Shown: positions 1 through 6,756, counted from the first letter of the stretch. The stretch is 12,197 nucleotides of DNA from Actinomycetes bacterium (GCA_025464025.1 JAODBP010000328.1:1-12197), one strand, 5' to 3'. Program-made: numbers and translations. The notes: generated by a model not told the origin, from the letters alone.

Positions 1-30
1 CTCGGGGTCCCGGCCACCCAGTTGTCATGA
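1..30 (+). CDS. 3' end of an upstream gene, truncated by the window edge
   Basis: Frame 1 is open from the first base and ends at a TGA at 28-30, giving the C-terminal residues LGVPATQLS. That TGA overlaps the ATG of the next gene (ATGA at 27-30), the same stop/start overlap seen repeatedly in this window, so a co-transcribed upstream gene is likely. In other genomes CtaG-type genes often sit beside cytochrome oxidase subunit genes, but nine residues cannot identify this one. Confidence 0.4.
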   Translation, partial: LGVPATQLS

Positions 31-950
31 TCTTCGGCTCAGGGGACCCGGCGGACCTCTGGCGCTTCCGACCGCACCCCGAGGTGTGGTTGCTGGTGGG
101 CGGCCTGGCCCTGCTGTGGTGGTACGCCATCCGGCGGGTGGGCCCCAAGGCCACCCTGCCCGGCGAGGTGGTGGTGACGCGGAGCCAGCTGGCCTGGGGG
201 ACTGCCGCCCTGCTGACGCTGTGGGCGGCCTCGGACTGGCCGATCCACGACATCGGCGAGCAGTACCTCTACAGCGTCCACATGTTCCAGCACATCCTGT
301 TCCAGTTCGTCGTGGCGCCGATGGTGCTGCTGGCGACGCCGACGTGGCTGGCCCGGATGCTGGTGGGCGCCGGCCGCGGCTACCGCGTCGTCAAGTGGCT
401 GACCCGGATCGTGCCGGCCACGCTGATCTTCAACGTCGTCGTGGTGGGCAGCCACATCCCGTGGGTCGTGAACCACGCCGTGGTCAACGCGCCGCTGCAC
501 TACGGGGTCCACATCCTCGTGGTGACCAGCGCCCTCATCATGTGGATGCCGGTCTGCGGGCCGCTGCCCGAGCTGCGCTTCCCGCTGCCGGTCCAGGCCG
601 TGCACCTGCTGCTCCAGACGGTCGTGCCCACCGTGCCGGCCGGCTGGCTCACCATGGCCGACGGCGTGGTCTACAAGACCTACGCCCGCACCGGGCACAT
701 CTGGGGCATGACCACCGTCGAGGACCAGCAGATCGCCGGCGCCCTGATGAAGCTGGGTGAGGCGGCCGTGCTCTGGGTCCTGATCGGCATGATCTTCATG
801 CGGTGGGCCACCCAGGAGACGGCGAACGACCGCGACCGCGGCATCGAGCTCGACCGCCGGGCGCCCGAGGCCGACCGCCTCACGTGGGAGCAGGTCGAGC
901 GCGAGCTGGCCACCGCGCCGCCCGCGCCGGCAGAACCTCCGTCCAGCTAG
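27..950 (+). CDS. ctaG: Caa3_CtaG-type cytochrome c oxidase assembly membrane protein
   Basis: A 307-residue polytopic membrane protein matching the Caa3_CtaG family, whose members help assemble caa3-type cytochrome c oxidase (copper centre maturation) in the cytoplasmic membrane. Hydrophobic segments lie near residues 20-35, 56-69, 90-107, 129-146, 158-176, 188-206 and 240-259. The recognisable core is a histidine-rich helix, SVHMFQHILFQF at 83-94 (H85, H89), followed by APMVLLATPTWL. Further hallmarks are the SHIPWVVNH stretch at 142-150, MWMPVCGPLPE around 172-182, and DQQIAGALMKLGE at 233-245. A charged, proline-rich cytoplasmic tail ends the protein. The ATG overlaps the TGA of an upstream reading frame, so it probably belongs to an operon entering from the left, plausibly the oxidase operon. 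Its own stop overlaps the stop of the convergent gene. The family call is firm; the exact oxidase served is inferred. Confidence 0.9.
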   Translation: MIFGSGDPADLWRFRPHPEVWLLVGGLALLWWYAIRRVGPKATLPGEVVVTRSQLAWGTAALLTLWAASDWPIHDIGEQYLYSVHMFQHILFQFVVAPMVLLATPTWLARMLVGAGRGYRVVKWLTRIVPATLIFNVVVVGSHIPWVVNHAVVNAPLHYGVHILVVTSALIMWMPVCGPLPELRFPLPVQAVHLLLQTVVPTVPAGWLTMADGVVYKTYARTGHIWGMTTVEDQQIAGALMKLGEAAVLWVLIGMIFMRWATQETANDRDRGIELDRRAPEADRLTWEQVERELATAPPAPAEPPSS

Positions 951-2086
951 GGCGTCGGAGCCACGGCCAGCATCTGCACGCTGGTCTGCCCGATGTCGAG
1001 GCAGTGCTTGACGCCCGAGCTCGTCTCGTAGGCGCACAGCTCGCTGCCTTCGGCGACGAACAGCGCGTTGCCGCTCGGCGAGAACTCGAAGGGCGCGGGG
1101 GTGGTGGCGTCGACCGTCCACGACCGACCGTCGGCCAGGTGGACCACGCTCAGGTGGAAGTAGCCGGTCCGGTCGCCGAAGCTGAGGGCGACCCACCGGC
1201 CGTCGGGCGAGAACCTCCCGAGCTGGAGGTAGCCGCTCTCCTGGCGCAGGTGGGGGAAGGAGCGGGCTCGACCGGTGCTGGTGTCGACCAGGTCGACCCG
1301 GCACTCGAGGAGCTCGCAGGACTGGCGCACGATCGAACGGCCGCCGACGGCCAGGAGGTCGCCCGTCCCCAACGACCGGCGGTGCCCGGTCGTGGCATCG
1401 ACGAACGTGAGGCTCCCGTGGCCGCCGACGACCACCCCGGCGTCGACCACGCCGGCCACGTAGAGCTGGGGCGGGAGCTGGACGCGGCGGCCGGTCAGCT
1501 TCCCGGCCGTGTCCCGCTCGGTGGCCGTGGTCCCGTCGTCGAACCCGGTGATCGACCAGAAGGTGTGGGCGCCCGAGGCGAAGAATCCGCCCTGGAGCCC
1601 CCCGCCCTCGGTCTCGATCGGGGTCGTCGAGGCGCCGCGGGTCGGGAGGAGCTGGAACCCGTCGCCGTCCGGGAGCACGAAACCATCGGCCAGGCCGACC
1701 ATCCCACCGCCGCTCACCACCCGCAACCGCTCCACCGTCGCGCCGTCGACGTCGATGCGCACCACCGACGCGCCCGACGAGACGAGGACGATCGAGTCGG
1801 TCGGGTACGGGATCCCGAAGCTGGACAGCGGCTGCGGCCCGGGCGCCGTGGTCGTCGTCGACGGCTCGGGGAACGTGGTCGTGCTCCGGTATGGGGTGCC
1901 CCGCCGGAAGGCGGAGGTGGTCGAGGTCGTGGTGGTCGGTGCCGGTGCGCGGCCGGGCGAACTCCGGTCGCCCAGCACGCCGATGGCGACGATGCCGAGG
2001 ACCACGGCGGCCAGGCCGAAGGCATCGACCCATCGGGGGCGCGACCGGCGGGGCGGCGGGTCGTCGGAGAGGAAGAGGTCGGACAC
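947..2086 (-). CDS. membrane-anchored propeller-like protein, paralog A (unknown function)
   Basis: A 379-residue protein I cannot assign to a named family. It has a short basic N-terminus with DDPPP at 9-13, one transmembrane segment at about 22-38 ending in GVLGDR, a Ser/Thr/Pro-rich linker at about 48-85, and then a long beta-rich domain. Stretches such as FVDATTGHRRSLG (228-240) and FSPDGRWVALSFGD (292-305) resemble beta-propeller blades of the PD40/TolB type. The charge distribution predicts an extracytoplasmic domain. C257 and C262 (CELLEC) are conserved in the neighbouring paralog; C351 and C362 are found only here. The GTG start lies one base after the TGA of paralog B, so the pair is translationally linked and arose by tandem duplication. 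It is the last gene of the minus-strand run and its TAG overlaps the convergent ctaG stop. No Shine-Dalgarno is visible. Sensor or scaffold roles are guesses. Confidence 0.8.
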   Translation of the reverse strand: MSDLFLSDDPPPRRSRPRWVDAFGLAAVVLGIVAIGVLGDRSSPGRAPAPTTTTSTTSAFRRGTPYRSTTTFPEPSTTTTAPGPQPLSSFGIPYPTDSIVLVSSGASVVRIDVDGATVERLRVVSGGGMVGLADGFVLPDGDGFQLLPTRGASTTPIETEGGGLQGGFFASGAHTFWSITGFDDGTTATERDTAGKLTGRRVQLPPQLYVAGVVDAGVVVGGHGSLTFVDATTGHRRSLGTGDLLAVGGRSIVRQSCELLECRVDLVDTSTGRARSFPHLRQESGYLQLGRFSPDGRWVALSFGDRTGYFHLSVVHLADGRSWTVDATTPAPFEFSPSGNALFVAEGSELCAYETSSGVKHCLDIGQTSVQMLAVAPTP

Positions 2087-2087
2087 G

Positions 2088-3188
2088 TCAGCGGGTGGGG
2101 GCGGCGACGAGCCGCTGCACGGCCGGCAGGGTCACGGGCACGTCCCGACCGGTCCCCTCGGGGAGCTGGTACGAGCGCAGGCCGTCCCGCGCCGCCACCA
2201 CGAGGACGTCGTCGGACGCGAAGGCGAAGGCGTCGCCGTCCCCGATCGTCGTCCCCAAGCGGTGTCCCACCACATCGATGACGACCAGGAAGGCCCGTTC
2301 GTTCCCGCCGATCAGGGTCACGGCGAGCCAGCGGCCGGCGGGCGAGAACGTCCCGAAGCCCTGGGCCGCCGGTGGGAGGTCGTCCACCGGCGTGGCCCGA
2401 CCCGTGCGCACGTCGACCAGCTCGAGCCGGCAGCGGAGCACGACGCAGGTCAGGCGGGCCAGCGTGCGACCCTTCGCCGCCACCACGTTGCCCCGGCCGA
2501 GGTCGTGGCCCCGTCCGTCGGTGGCGTCGACGAACGTGAGCGAGCCGGCCTGGCTCACCACCAGGCCGTCGTCCACCGCCTCCTCGATGGTCGCGCTCCG
2601 GGGCAGGGAGAGCTGACGACCGGTGCTCCGACCGCCGGCGTCGTACTCCCGGGCCAGCAGGCCACCGTCGTCCGACTCGGTGGCCAACCACACCCGGTCC
2701 GGGTCCGACGACGCGACCCGGCCCTGCAGCCGTCGGCTGTCGGCGTCGAACGCCCGCACCGGGCTGCCATCGGCCGGGAGGAAGCCGAGGCCGTTCGGGT
2801 CGGTGAGCACGAACCCGCCCCGGAGCCCGACGGCGTCGAACCCGGAGGCGCCGGTCACCTCGTGCAGCGTCCCGGTGTCGAGGTCGAGCAGCCGCGGGGT
2901 CGACGTGCCGAGCACGAGCAGCGAGGTGCCGGTCGGCTCGGCGAGGGTCGGGCCGAGCACGACCGGGCCGGGCGGCACAGTGGAGGTGGGGTCGGGCCGC
3001 GGCCCGGTGGCCGGGGCGACGGTGGTGCTCGTGGTGGTCGGCGCCGGCCGATCGCCCTTCGCCCCGCGGTCGCCGAGGATGCCGATGGCGAGGATGACCG
3101 CGACCACGGCCCCGAGCCCCGCCGAATCGACCCATCGGGACCGGCCCTTCGGCGGCGGCGGGTCGTCGCCGAGCAGGAGCTCCGCCAC
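2088..3188 (-). CDS. membrane-anchored propeller-like protein, paralog B (unknown function)
   Basis: A 366-residue paralog of the gene just downstream. The N-terminus is strikingly similar: DDPPP at 9-13, RSRWVDSAGLGAVV, a single transmembrane helix at about 22-38 ending GILGDR, then the linker RPAPTTTSTTVAPA. The exported part again looks like a repeated beta-strand (propeller-type) domain, with LTFVDATDGRGHDLG at 217-231, FSPAGRWLAV at 281-290 and the conserved cysteine pair C248/C253 (CVVLRC). Both paralogs end in an APT motif. Overall the domains have diverged more than the anchor, suggesting different ligands or partners behind a common membrane attachment. The GTG start lies nine bases after the dehydrogenase stop, with no convincing ribosome binding site, so expression probably depends on translation through the operon. 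Function unknown. Confidence 0.8.
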   Translation of the reverse strand: MAELLLGDDPPPPKGRSRWVDSAGLGAVVAVILAIGILGDRGAKGDRPAPTTTSTTVAPATGPRPDPTSTVPPGPVVLGPTLAEPTGTSLLVLGTSTPRLLDLDTGTLHEVTGASGFDAVGLRGGFVLTDPNGLGFLPADGSPVRAFDADSRRLQGRVASSDPDRVWLATESDDGGLLAREYDAGGRSTGRQLSLPRSATIEEAVDDGLVVSQAGSLTFVDATDGRGHDLGRGNVVAAKGRTLARLTCVVLRCRLELVDVRTGRATPVDDLPPAAQGFGTFSPAGRWLAVTLIGGNERAFLVVIDVVGHRLGTTIGDGDAFAFASDDVLVVAARDGLRSYQLPEGTGRDVPVTLPAVQRLVAAPTR

Positions 3189-3197
3189 GAGCCGACG

Positions 3198-4130
3198 TTA
3201 GGGCTCGAGCACCACCTTGATGGCACCGGCCGCCCGGTCGGCCGCGATGCGGAAGGCGTCGGCCGCCCGGTCGAGCGGCACCCGGTGCGTGATCATGGCC
3301 CCGGGCACCTGGGGCAGGTCGGCGAGCAGCTGGGCGGCGGCAGCCATGTCGTGGCCACCCTCGTGGTCGCCATGGGTCACGGCCGCGACCAGGCGGGGCT
3401 CCTTCGAGGTGAAGAAGGCCGGGAGCTGCACCGGCTCCCAGTGGGTGGCGACGAGGGCGACGGTGCCGCCCGGTCGCACCAGCCCGATGCACGCCTCGAG
3501 CGCGCTCGACGTGCCGGCCGCGTCGACGACCACGTCGTACTCGCCGTCGGGGTCGAGCCCGGCGCCGATGGTGGTGGCCGCGGCCCGCTGGGCGTCGTGG
3601 CGGGCGGCGACGTCGACGGTGGCGTCCATCCACACGGCGGCGGCCGTCGCACCGAGGCCGATGGCACCGGCGCCGACCACGGCCACCCGGTCGCCGGGTC
3701 GCACCCCGGCCCGGCGAAGGGCGTGGACGGAGCAGGCGATCGGCTCGACCAGCGAGCCGTCGGCCGCCGACACGCCGGCGGGCAGGGGGACGACGTTGCG
3801 CTCCTCGACCAGGAACACGTCGGCCATGCCGCCGTCGTGGGCCACGCCGTAGACGCTGGCCATGCCGGTGCGGCACTGGGCCACCTCACCGGCGAGGCAG
3901 CGGTCGCAGTGCCCGCACGGGCGGGAGGGCCAGACCGCGACGGGTGTGCCGTCGTCGAGCGTGCCGCCCACCTCGTGGCCCAGGGTCACCGGCAGGGCGC
4001 CCCACCGGAGCATGTGGAGGTCGCTCCCGCAGATGCCCGAGGAGCGGACGTGGACGAGCACCCCGGCGCCGGTGGGCTCGGGGAGGTCGAGGACCTCGAT
4101 GCCGGATTCCGTGTTCCTGACGGCGCGCAT
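3198..4130 (-). CDS. zinc-dependent medium-chain dehydrogenase/reductase (alcohol dehydrogenase family)
   Basis: A 310-residue MDR-family dehydrogenase, expected to oxidise or reduce an alcohol or aldehyde in the cytoplasm. Catalytic-zinc ligands are C34 in GICGSDLH, H52-E53 in LGHEVGG, and E129 in LVEPIACSVHAL. The structural zinc site is complete: C72, C75, C78 and C86. The Rossmann glycine motif GAGAIG is at 153-158. No acidic residue ends the following strand (VDVAARHDAQR), so cofactor preference is not obvious. It is shorter than the usual 340-350 residues, mainly because the N-terminal domain and the region after the cofactor site are compact. I chose ATG at 4130 because translation upstream of it is low-complexity Arg/Ser-rich and coincides with another gene; a TTG four codons upstream is possible. 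It sits 16 bases after the 49-aa gene and 9 bases before paralog B. Substrate unknown. Confidence 0.88.
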   Translation of the reverse strand: MRAVRNTESGIEVLDLPEPTGAGVLVHVRSSGICGSDLHMLRWGALPVTLGHEVGGTLDDGTPVAVWPSRPCGHCDRCLAGEVAQCRTGMASVYGVAHDGGMADVFLVEERNVVPLPAGVSAADGSLVEPIACSVHALRRAGVRPGDRVAVVGAGAIGLGATAAAVWMDATVDVAARHDAQRAAATTIGAGLDPDGEYDVVVDAAGTSSALEACIGLVRPGGTVALVATHWEPVQLPAFFTSKEPRLVAAVTHGDHEGGHDMAAAAQLLADLPQVPGAMITHRVPLDRAADAFRIAADRAAGAIKVVLEP

Positions 4131-4146
4131 GCCGTCATGCAACCAC

Positions 4147-4296
4147 TCAGTCGGGCGGTGGTGTCGCTTCGTCGGAGGTCCGGTGCTCGACGGCCGACCC
4201 ACCCGGGGCCTCCCGATCGAGCGCCCGCTCCTCGGACTCCTCGAGGAGGAGCGCCTTCTGCTGGACAGGGTCGACGGGGTCGACATCGGCGGTCAT
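4147..4296 (-). CDS. small acidic protein, 49 aa, unknown function
   Basis: A short ATG-initiated frame on the minus strand between the 41-aa membrane protein and the dehydrogenase. The product begins MTADVDPVDPVQQKALLLEE, continues SEERALDREA and ends in DEATPPPD before a TGA. It is strongly acidic, probably partly helical in the middle (QQKALLLEESEERALDRE, about 12-29) with a disordered tail, and has no membrane segment or cysteine. Third codon positions are almost all G or C, like the neighbouring genes, and the spacing (26 bases after the previous stop, 16 before the next start) fits the operon. No good Shine-Dalgarno is visible. I do not recognise a family. The alternative is a non-coding spacer, but codon bias and fit argue for a real gene. 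Confidence 0.6.
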   Translation of the reverse strand: MTADVDPVDPVQQKALLLEESEERALDREAPGGSAVEHRTSDEATPPPD

Positions 4297-4322
4297 GGCC
4301 GGACTGTGCCCCGATCGCTCGC

Positions 4323-4448
4323 TCACGTCACCGCGCGGACGAGGACCACCACGATGGTGAACAGCAGCGGCACCAGGATCAGCAGCACCTGGATCCGGTT
4401 CCGCCGCACCTCCTGGGGCGTGAACTCGTGGTCGCGGTCGTGGTTCAT
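4323..4448 (-). CDS. small single-pass membrane protein, 41 aa, coupled to ABC permease
   Basis: The ATG overlaps the permease stop (ATGA, 4445-4448). The product opens MNHDRDHEFTPQEVRRNRIQ, a charged cytoplasmic stretch, followed by one hydrophobic helix at about 20-38 (VLLILVPLLFTIVVVLV) and the short tail RAVT. The arginines before the helix predict an N-in, C-out orientation. Being translationally coupled to the ABC-2 permease, it may be a small accessory subunit or stabiliser of the exporter, but this is inference. It has no signal-peptide cleavage motif and no cysteine. Third-position G/C is high, supporting coding. I do not recognise a family. Confidence 0.72.
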   Translation of the reverse strand: MNHDRDHEFTPQEVRRNRIQVLLILVPLLFTIVVVLVRAVT

Positions 4449-5182
4449 CGCCACTTGAAGCACCTCGCAGCCAGGGGTGGGAGGACGACGGCCCAGACGG
4501 CGAGCACGATCCAGGGCTGGGCCCCGAGGTCGGCGCCGGTCCGCAGGGCGTGCTGGAGCACCTCGGCCAGCGCCGCCGAGGGCAGCAGTCGCGCTGCCGC
4601 CCGCACCCCGCTGGGCAGGGAGTCGAGCGGGAACACCATCCCGCCGATCAGCAGGAGGACCACGTAGAGCCCGTTGGCCGCCGCCAGCGTGGTGAGGCCG
4701 GGGAGCGTGCCGCCGAGCAGCAGCCCGGCGCCGGCGAAGGCGACCGTGGCCAGGGCGACTCCGAGCAGGGCGGTGCCGACGAGGGGGCCGTCGGGCCGCC
4801 AGCCGAGGGCGAGGGCGATGCCGGAGAGCACGACCACCTGGATGAGCTCGACCACGAGGACGGCGATGGTCTTGGCCGTGATGATCGCCGGCCGGCCGAG
4901 CGGGGTGACGCCCAACCGCTTCAGCACCCCGTACTCCCGCTCGAAGCCGGTGGCGATGGCGGGGCCGACGAGGGCGGCGGAGAGCACGGCCAGGGCGAGG
5001 ATGCCGGGGAAGAGGAAGTCGACGGGGTCGTCGACGCCCTTCGGCAGGGGGAGCACGTCGGCGAGCGAGAGGAAGACGAGCAGCAGCACGGGGATGCCGA
5101 GGGTGAGCAGGACGGATTCGCCCCGGCGGAGCGTGAGCAGGACCTCGGTGCGGGTCTGGGCCGCGAGCGGGCGACGCCTCAC
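4445..5182 (-). CDS. ABC-2 type transporter permease
   Basis: A 245-residue integral membrane subunit of an ABC-2 exporter, the partner of the ATPase encoded two genes upstream. About six transmembrane segments are visible near residues 23-40, 57-77, 101-124, 132-155, 166-183 and 223-239. The motif EREYGVLKRLGVTPLGRP at 81-98 is the typical ABC-2 cytoplasmic coupling segment after the second helix, and GGMVFPLDSLP at 180-190 is the usual segment after the fifth helix. It ends in CFKWR, as many family members do. The start is GTG at 5182, overlapping the HAD stop as GTGA; more upstream translation in this frame is shadow sequence over the HAD gene. Length is normal for the single-domain ABC-2 subfamily. 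The substrate (drug, lipid, peptide or polysaccharide) cannot be read from the sequence. Confidence 0.9.
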   Translation of the reverse strand: MRRRPLAAQTRTEVLLTLRRGESVLLTLGIPVLLLVFLSLADVLPLPKGVDDPVDFLFPGILALAVLSAALVGPAIATGFEREYGVLKRLGVTPLGRPAIITAKTIAVLVVELIQVVVLSGIALALGWRPDGPLVGTALLGVALATVAFAGAGLLLGGTLPGLTTLAAANGLYVVLLLIGGMVFPLDSLPSGVRAAARLLPSAALAEVLQHALRTGADLGAQPWIVLAVWAVVLPPLAARCFKWR

Positions 5183-5817
5183 GTGAGCAGCTCCACCAGC
5201 TCGTGGGGCGTGGCGACGACGTCGTCCGCCCCGGCGGCACGGAGCTCTTCGGCGTCGCCGATGCCCCAGAGCACGCCGACGGTGCGGAGGCCGTGGGCCT
5301 TCCCGGCGTCGATGTCGTGGTGGCGGTCGCCGACCATGACCGCGTCGCGGACCGGGCCCAGCCGATCGAGGGCCCGGCCCAGCGTGACCTTCTTCGCCTC
5401 GGCGGGGTCGTCGAGCGACGGTCCCTCGATGAAGGCCAGCGAGGGCGTGACGCCGAGGTGGTCGAGGATGGGCCGGGCGAACGGGGCCGGCTTCGACGTG
5501 ACCACGCACGCCAGGCGCGCCTCGCCGATCCGGGCGACGGCCTCGGCCATGCCGGGCACCAGGGTCGTGCGCTCGAGCATGTGGGCGCGGTAGTCCTGCC
5601 GGTAGGCGGCGATGACGGTGGCGGTGAGCCCCGGGTCGCGGCCGTGGCGGGTCAACAGGTCAGCGAAGCCGACGTCGAGCGGCGGGCCGATGAGGCCGCG
5701 CAGCTCCTCGTCCGGGAGGTCGCCGAGCCCGTGGGGGGCGAGGGCCAGACGCACCGACGGGAGGATGGCGGCGCGCGAGTCGATGATGCAGCCGTCGAGG
5801 TCGAGGCACACCGCCAT
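5179..5817 (-). CDS. HAD-superfamily phosphatase, phosphoglycolate phosphatase-like
   Basis: A 212-residue HAD hydrolase with a C1-type helical cap, in the Gph/PGPase-like group. Motif I is CLDLDGCIIDS at 4-14, with nucleophile D6 and acid/base D8. Motif II is the VVTSK threonine/serine at 105-109, motif III lysine K142 or K143, and motif IV MVGDRHHDIDAG at 161-172 with metal-binding D164 and D168. The cap spans about residues 16-90. Such enzymes hydrolyse small phosphomonoesters in the cytoplasm; the substrate is not predictable here. The ATG at 5817 shares its A with the ATPase stop (TGATG); a GTG one codon earlier (5820, giving GTGA) is an equally possible start. Its own stop overlaps the permease start. 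Lying between an ATPase and its permease is unusual for a phosphatase and ties its expression to the exporter. Confidence 0.9.
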   Translation of the reverse strand: MAVCLDLDGCIIDSRAAILPSVRLALAPHGLGDLPDEELRGLIGPPLDVGFADLLTRHGRDPGLTATVIAAYRQDYRAHMLERTTLVPGMAEAVARIGEARLACVVTSKPAPFARPILDHLGVTPSLAFIEGPSLDDPAEAKKVTLGRALDRLGPVRDAVMVGDRHHDIDAGKAHGLRTVGVLWGIGDAEELRAAGADDVVATPHELVELLT

Positions 5818-6719
5818 CACGAGTCCGTCCCGGTGAGGCGGAGGAAGACGTCCTCGAGCGTCTGGCGTCCGGCCCGGAGGTCGGCGAGGGGGAGGTCGCG
5901 CTCGGCCAGCCAGGCGGTGAGCGCGGCCACGGTGGCCGGGGCCGGGGCGGCGGCGACGACGTACTCGCCGGGCGTGGCCTCGGTGACGGTGGCGCCGAGG
6001 CGCTCGCCCAGCGACGCCACCTCGAGCCCGAGGGGGGCGCCGAAGCGGATCTCCTCGCCGCCGCCCCGGACGAGCTCGGCCATGGTCCCGGCGGCCACCA
6101 CCCGGCCGTGGTCGACGATCACGACGCGTTCGGCCAGGTGCTCGGCCTCGGCCAGCTCGTGGGTGGTGAGCACGACGGCCACGCCGTCGGCCCGCAGGTC
6201 GCGGACGACCTGGCGGATCACCTGGCGACCGCCGACGTCGACCCCGGCGGTGGGCTCGTCGAGGAAGGCCACCTCGGGCCGGCCCACCAGGGCGAGGGCG
6301 AGCGAGAGCCGCTGGCGCTCGCCGCCGGAGAGCGACCGCGTCGTGGCACCGGCCTTGTCGCCCATGCCGACGCGCTCGAGCAGGGCCACCGGGTCGAGCG
6401 GGTCGTCGTGGTAGGCGGCGAACAGGCGCAGGGCCTCGAGCACCTTGATGCCGGGGTAGACGCCGCCGTCCTGCGGCATCACGCCGATGCGGGCCACCAG
6501 GGCGTCGTGGTCGGCCAGCGGGTCGAGGCCAAGGACCCGCACCGAGCCGGCGTCCGGTCGCTGGTAGCCCTCGGCCGTCTCCACCGTGGTGGTCTTCCCG
6601 GCGCCGTTCGGGCCGAGGAGGGCGGTGACCTCACCGGCGGCCGCCTCGAACGACACCCCGTCGACGGCGGTCACCGCGCCGTAGCGCACCACGAGACCCT
6701 CGATGGCGACCGCAGGCAC
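5817..6719 (-). CDS. ABC transporter ATP-binding protein (ABC-2 exporter, DrrA/CcmA-like)
   Basis: A 300-residue ATPase subunit. From the chosen start: Walker A GPNGAGKTT at 36-44, Q-loop Q83 in VMPQDGG, signature LSGGE at 130-134, Walker B VAFLDEPTAGVD at 150-161 with catalytic E155, and the switch histidine H187 in LTTHELAEAE. The C-terminal 80 residues match the extra domain of drug- and polyketide-exporter ATPases of the DrrA type and end LEDVFLRLTG, also typical. It powers export with the permease encoded two genes downstream. I prefer GTG at 6719: it gives MPAVAIEGLVVRYG, a normal beginning for this family, and it lies 8 bases after a TAGCGT -10 box. A GTG at 6740 would add seven residues but leave only 24 bases to serS. 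First gene of the eight-gene minus-strand run. Confidence 0.92.
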   Translation of the reverse strand: MPAVAIEGLVVRYGAVTAVDGVSFEAAAGEVTALLGPNGAGKTTTVETAEGYQRPDAGSVRVLGLDPLADHDALVARIGVMPQDGGVYPGIKVLEALRLFAAYHDDPLDPVALLERVGMGDKAGATTRSLSGGERQRLSLALALVGRPEVAFLDEPTAGVDVGGRQVIRQVVRDLRADGVAVVLTTHELAEAEHLAERVVIVDHGRVVAAGTMAELVRGGGEEIRFGAPLGLEVASLGERLGATVTEATPGEYVVAAAPAPATVAALTAWLAERDLPLADLRAGRQTLEDVFLRLTGTDS

Positions 6720-6727
6720 GGAATCGG

Positions 6728-6733
6728 ACGCTA
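6728..6733 (-). promoter_or_regulatory. -10 box (TAGCGT) of the exporter operon, leaderless type
   Basis: Read on the minus strand, TAGCGT fits the actinobacterial TANNNT -10 pattern. It is followed by eight bases and then the GTG at 6719, so transcription would start at or next to the start codon. No Shine-Dalgarno is visible, which agrees with a leaderless mRNA. No clear -35 hexamer is present. It faces away from the serS -10 box, with 17 bp between the two hexamers. Confidence 0.45.
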
Positions 6734-6750
6734 CCCCCACGAACGGGAAG

Positions 6751-6756
6751 TACCGT
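6751..6756 (+). promoter_or_regulatory. -10 box (TACCGT) of serS, leaderless type
   Basis: TACCGT matches TANNNT and lies eight bases before the serS ATG, the same spacing as the divergent TAGCGT box. The bases between (CAGCGGCC) hold no ribosome binding site, so a leaderless serS transcript is the simplest reading. No TTG-type -35 is visible upstream. Confidence 0.45.

Noticed and set aside
39..2033. Minus-strand 664-codon open frame
   Set aside because: It is antisense to ctaG and out of frame with paralog A. The Arg/Pro/His-rich composition has no domain signature.
1714..3876. Minus-strand 720-codon open frame across the dehydrogenase and paralogs
   Set aside because: It is a frame-shifted shadow of three real genes on the same strand, with an Arg/Gly/Pro-only composition.
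4131..4286. N-terminal extension of the dehydrogenase to an ATG at 4286
   Set aside because: The 52 added residues are Ser/Arg-rich, unlike any MDR N-terminus, and coincide with the better-coding 49-aa frame. The MRAV start fits the family.
1509..4667. Plus-strand open frame of more than 1000 codons
   Set aside because: It runs antisense to five minus-strand genes with clear domains or paralogy. Its translation is low-complexity Arg/Gly/His-rich, the usual shadow in high-GC DNA.
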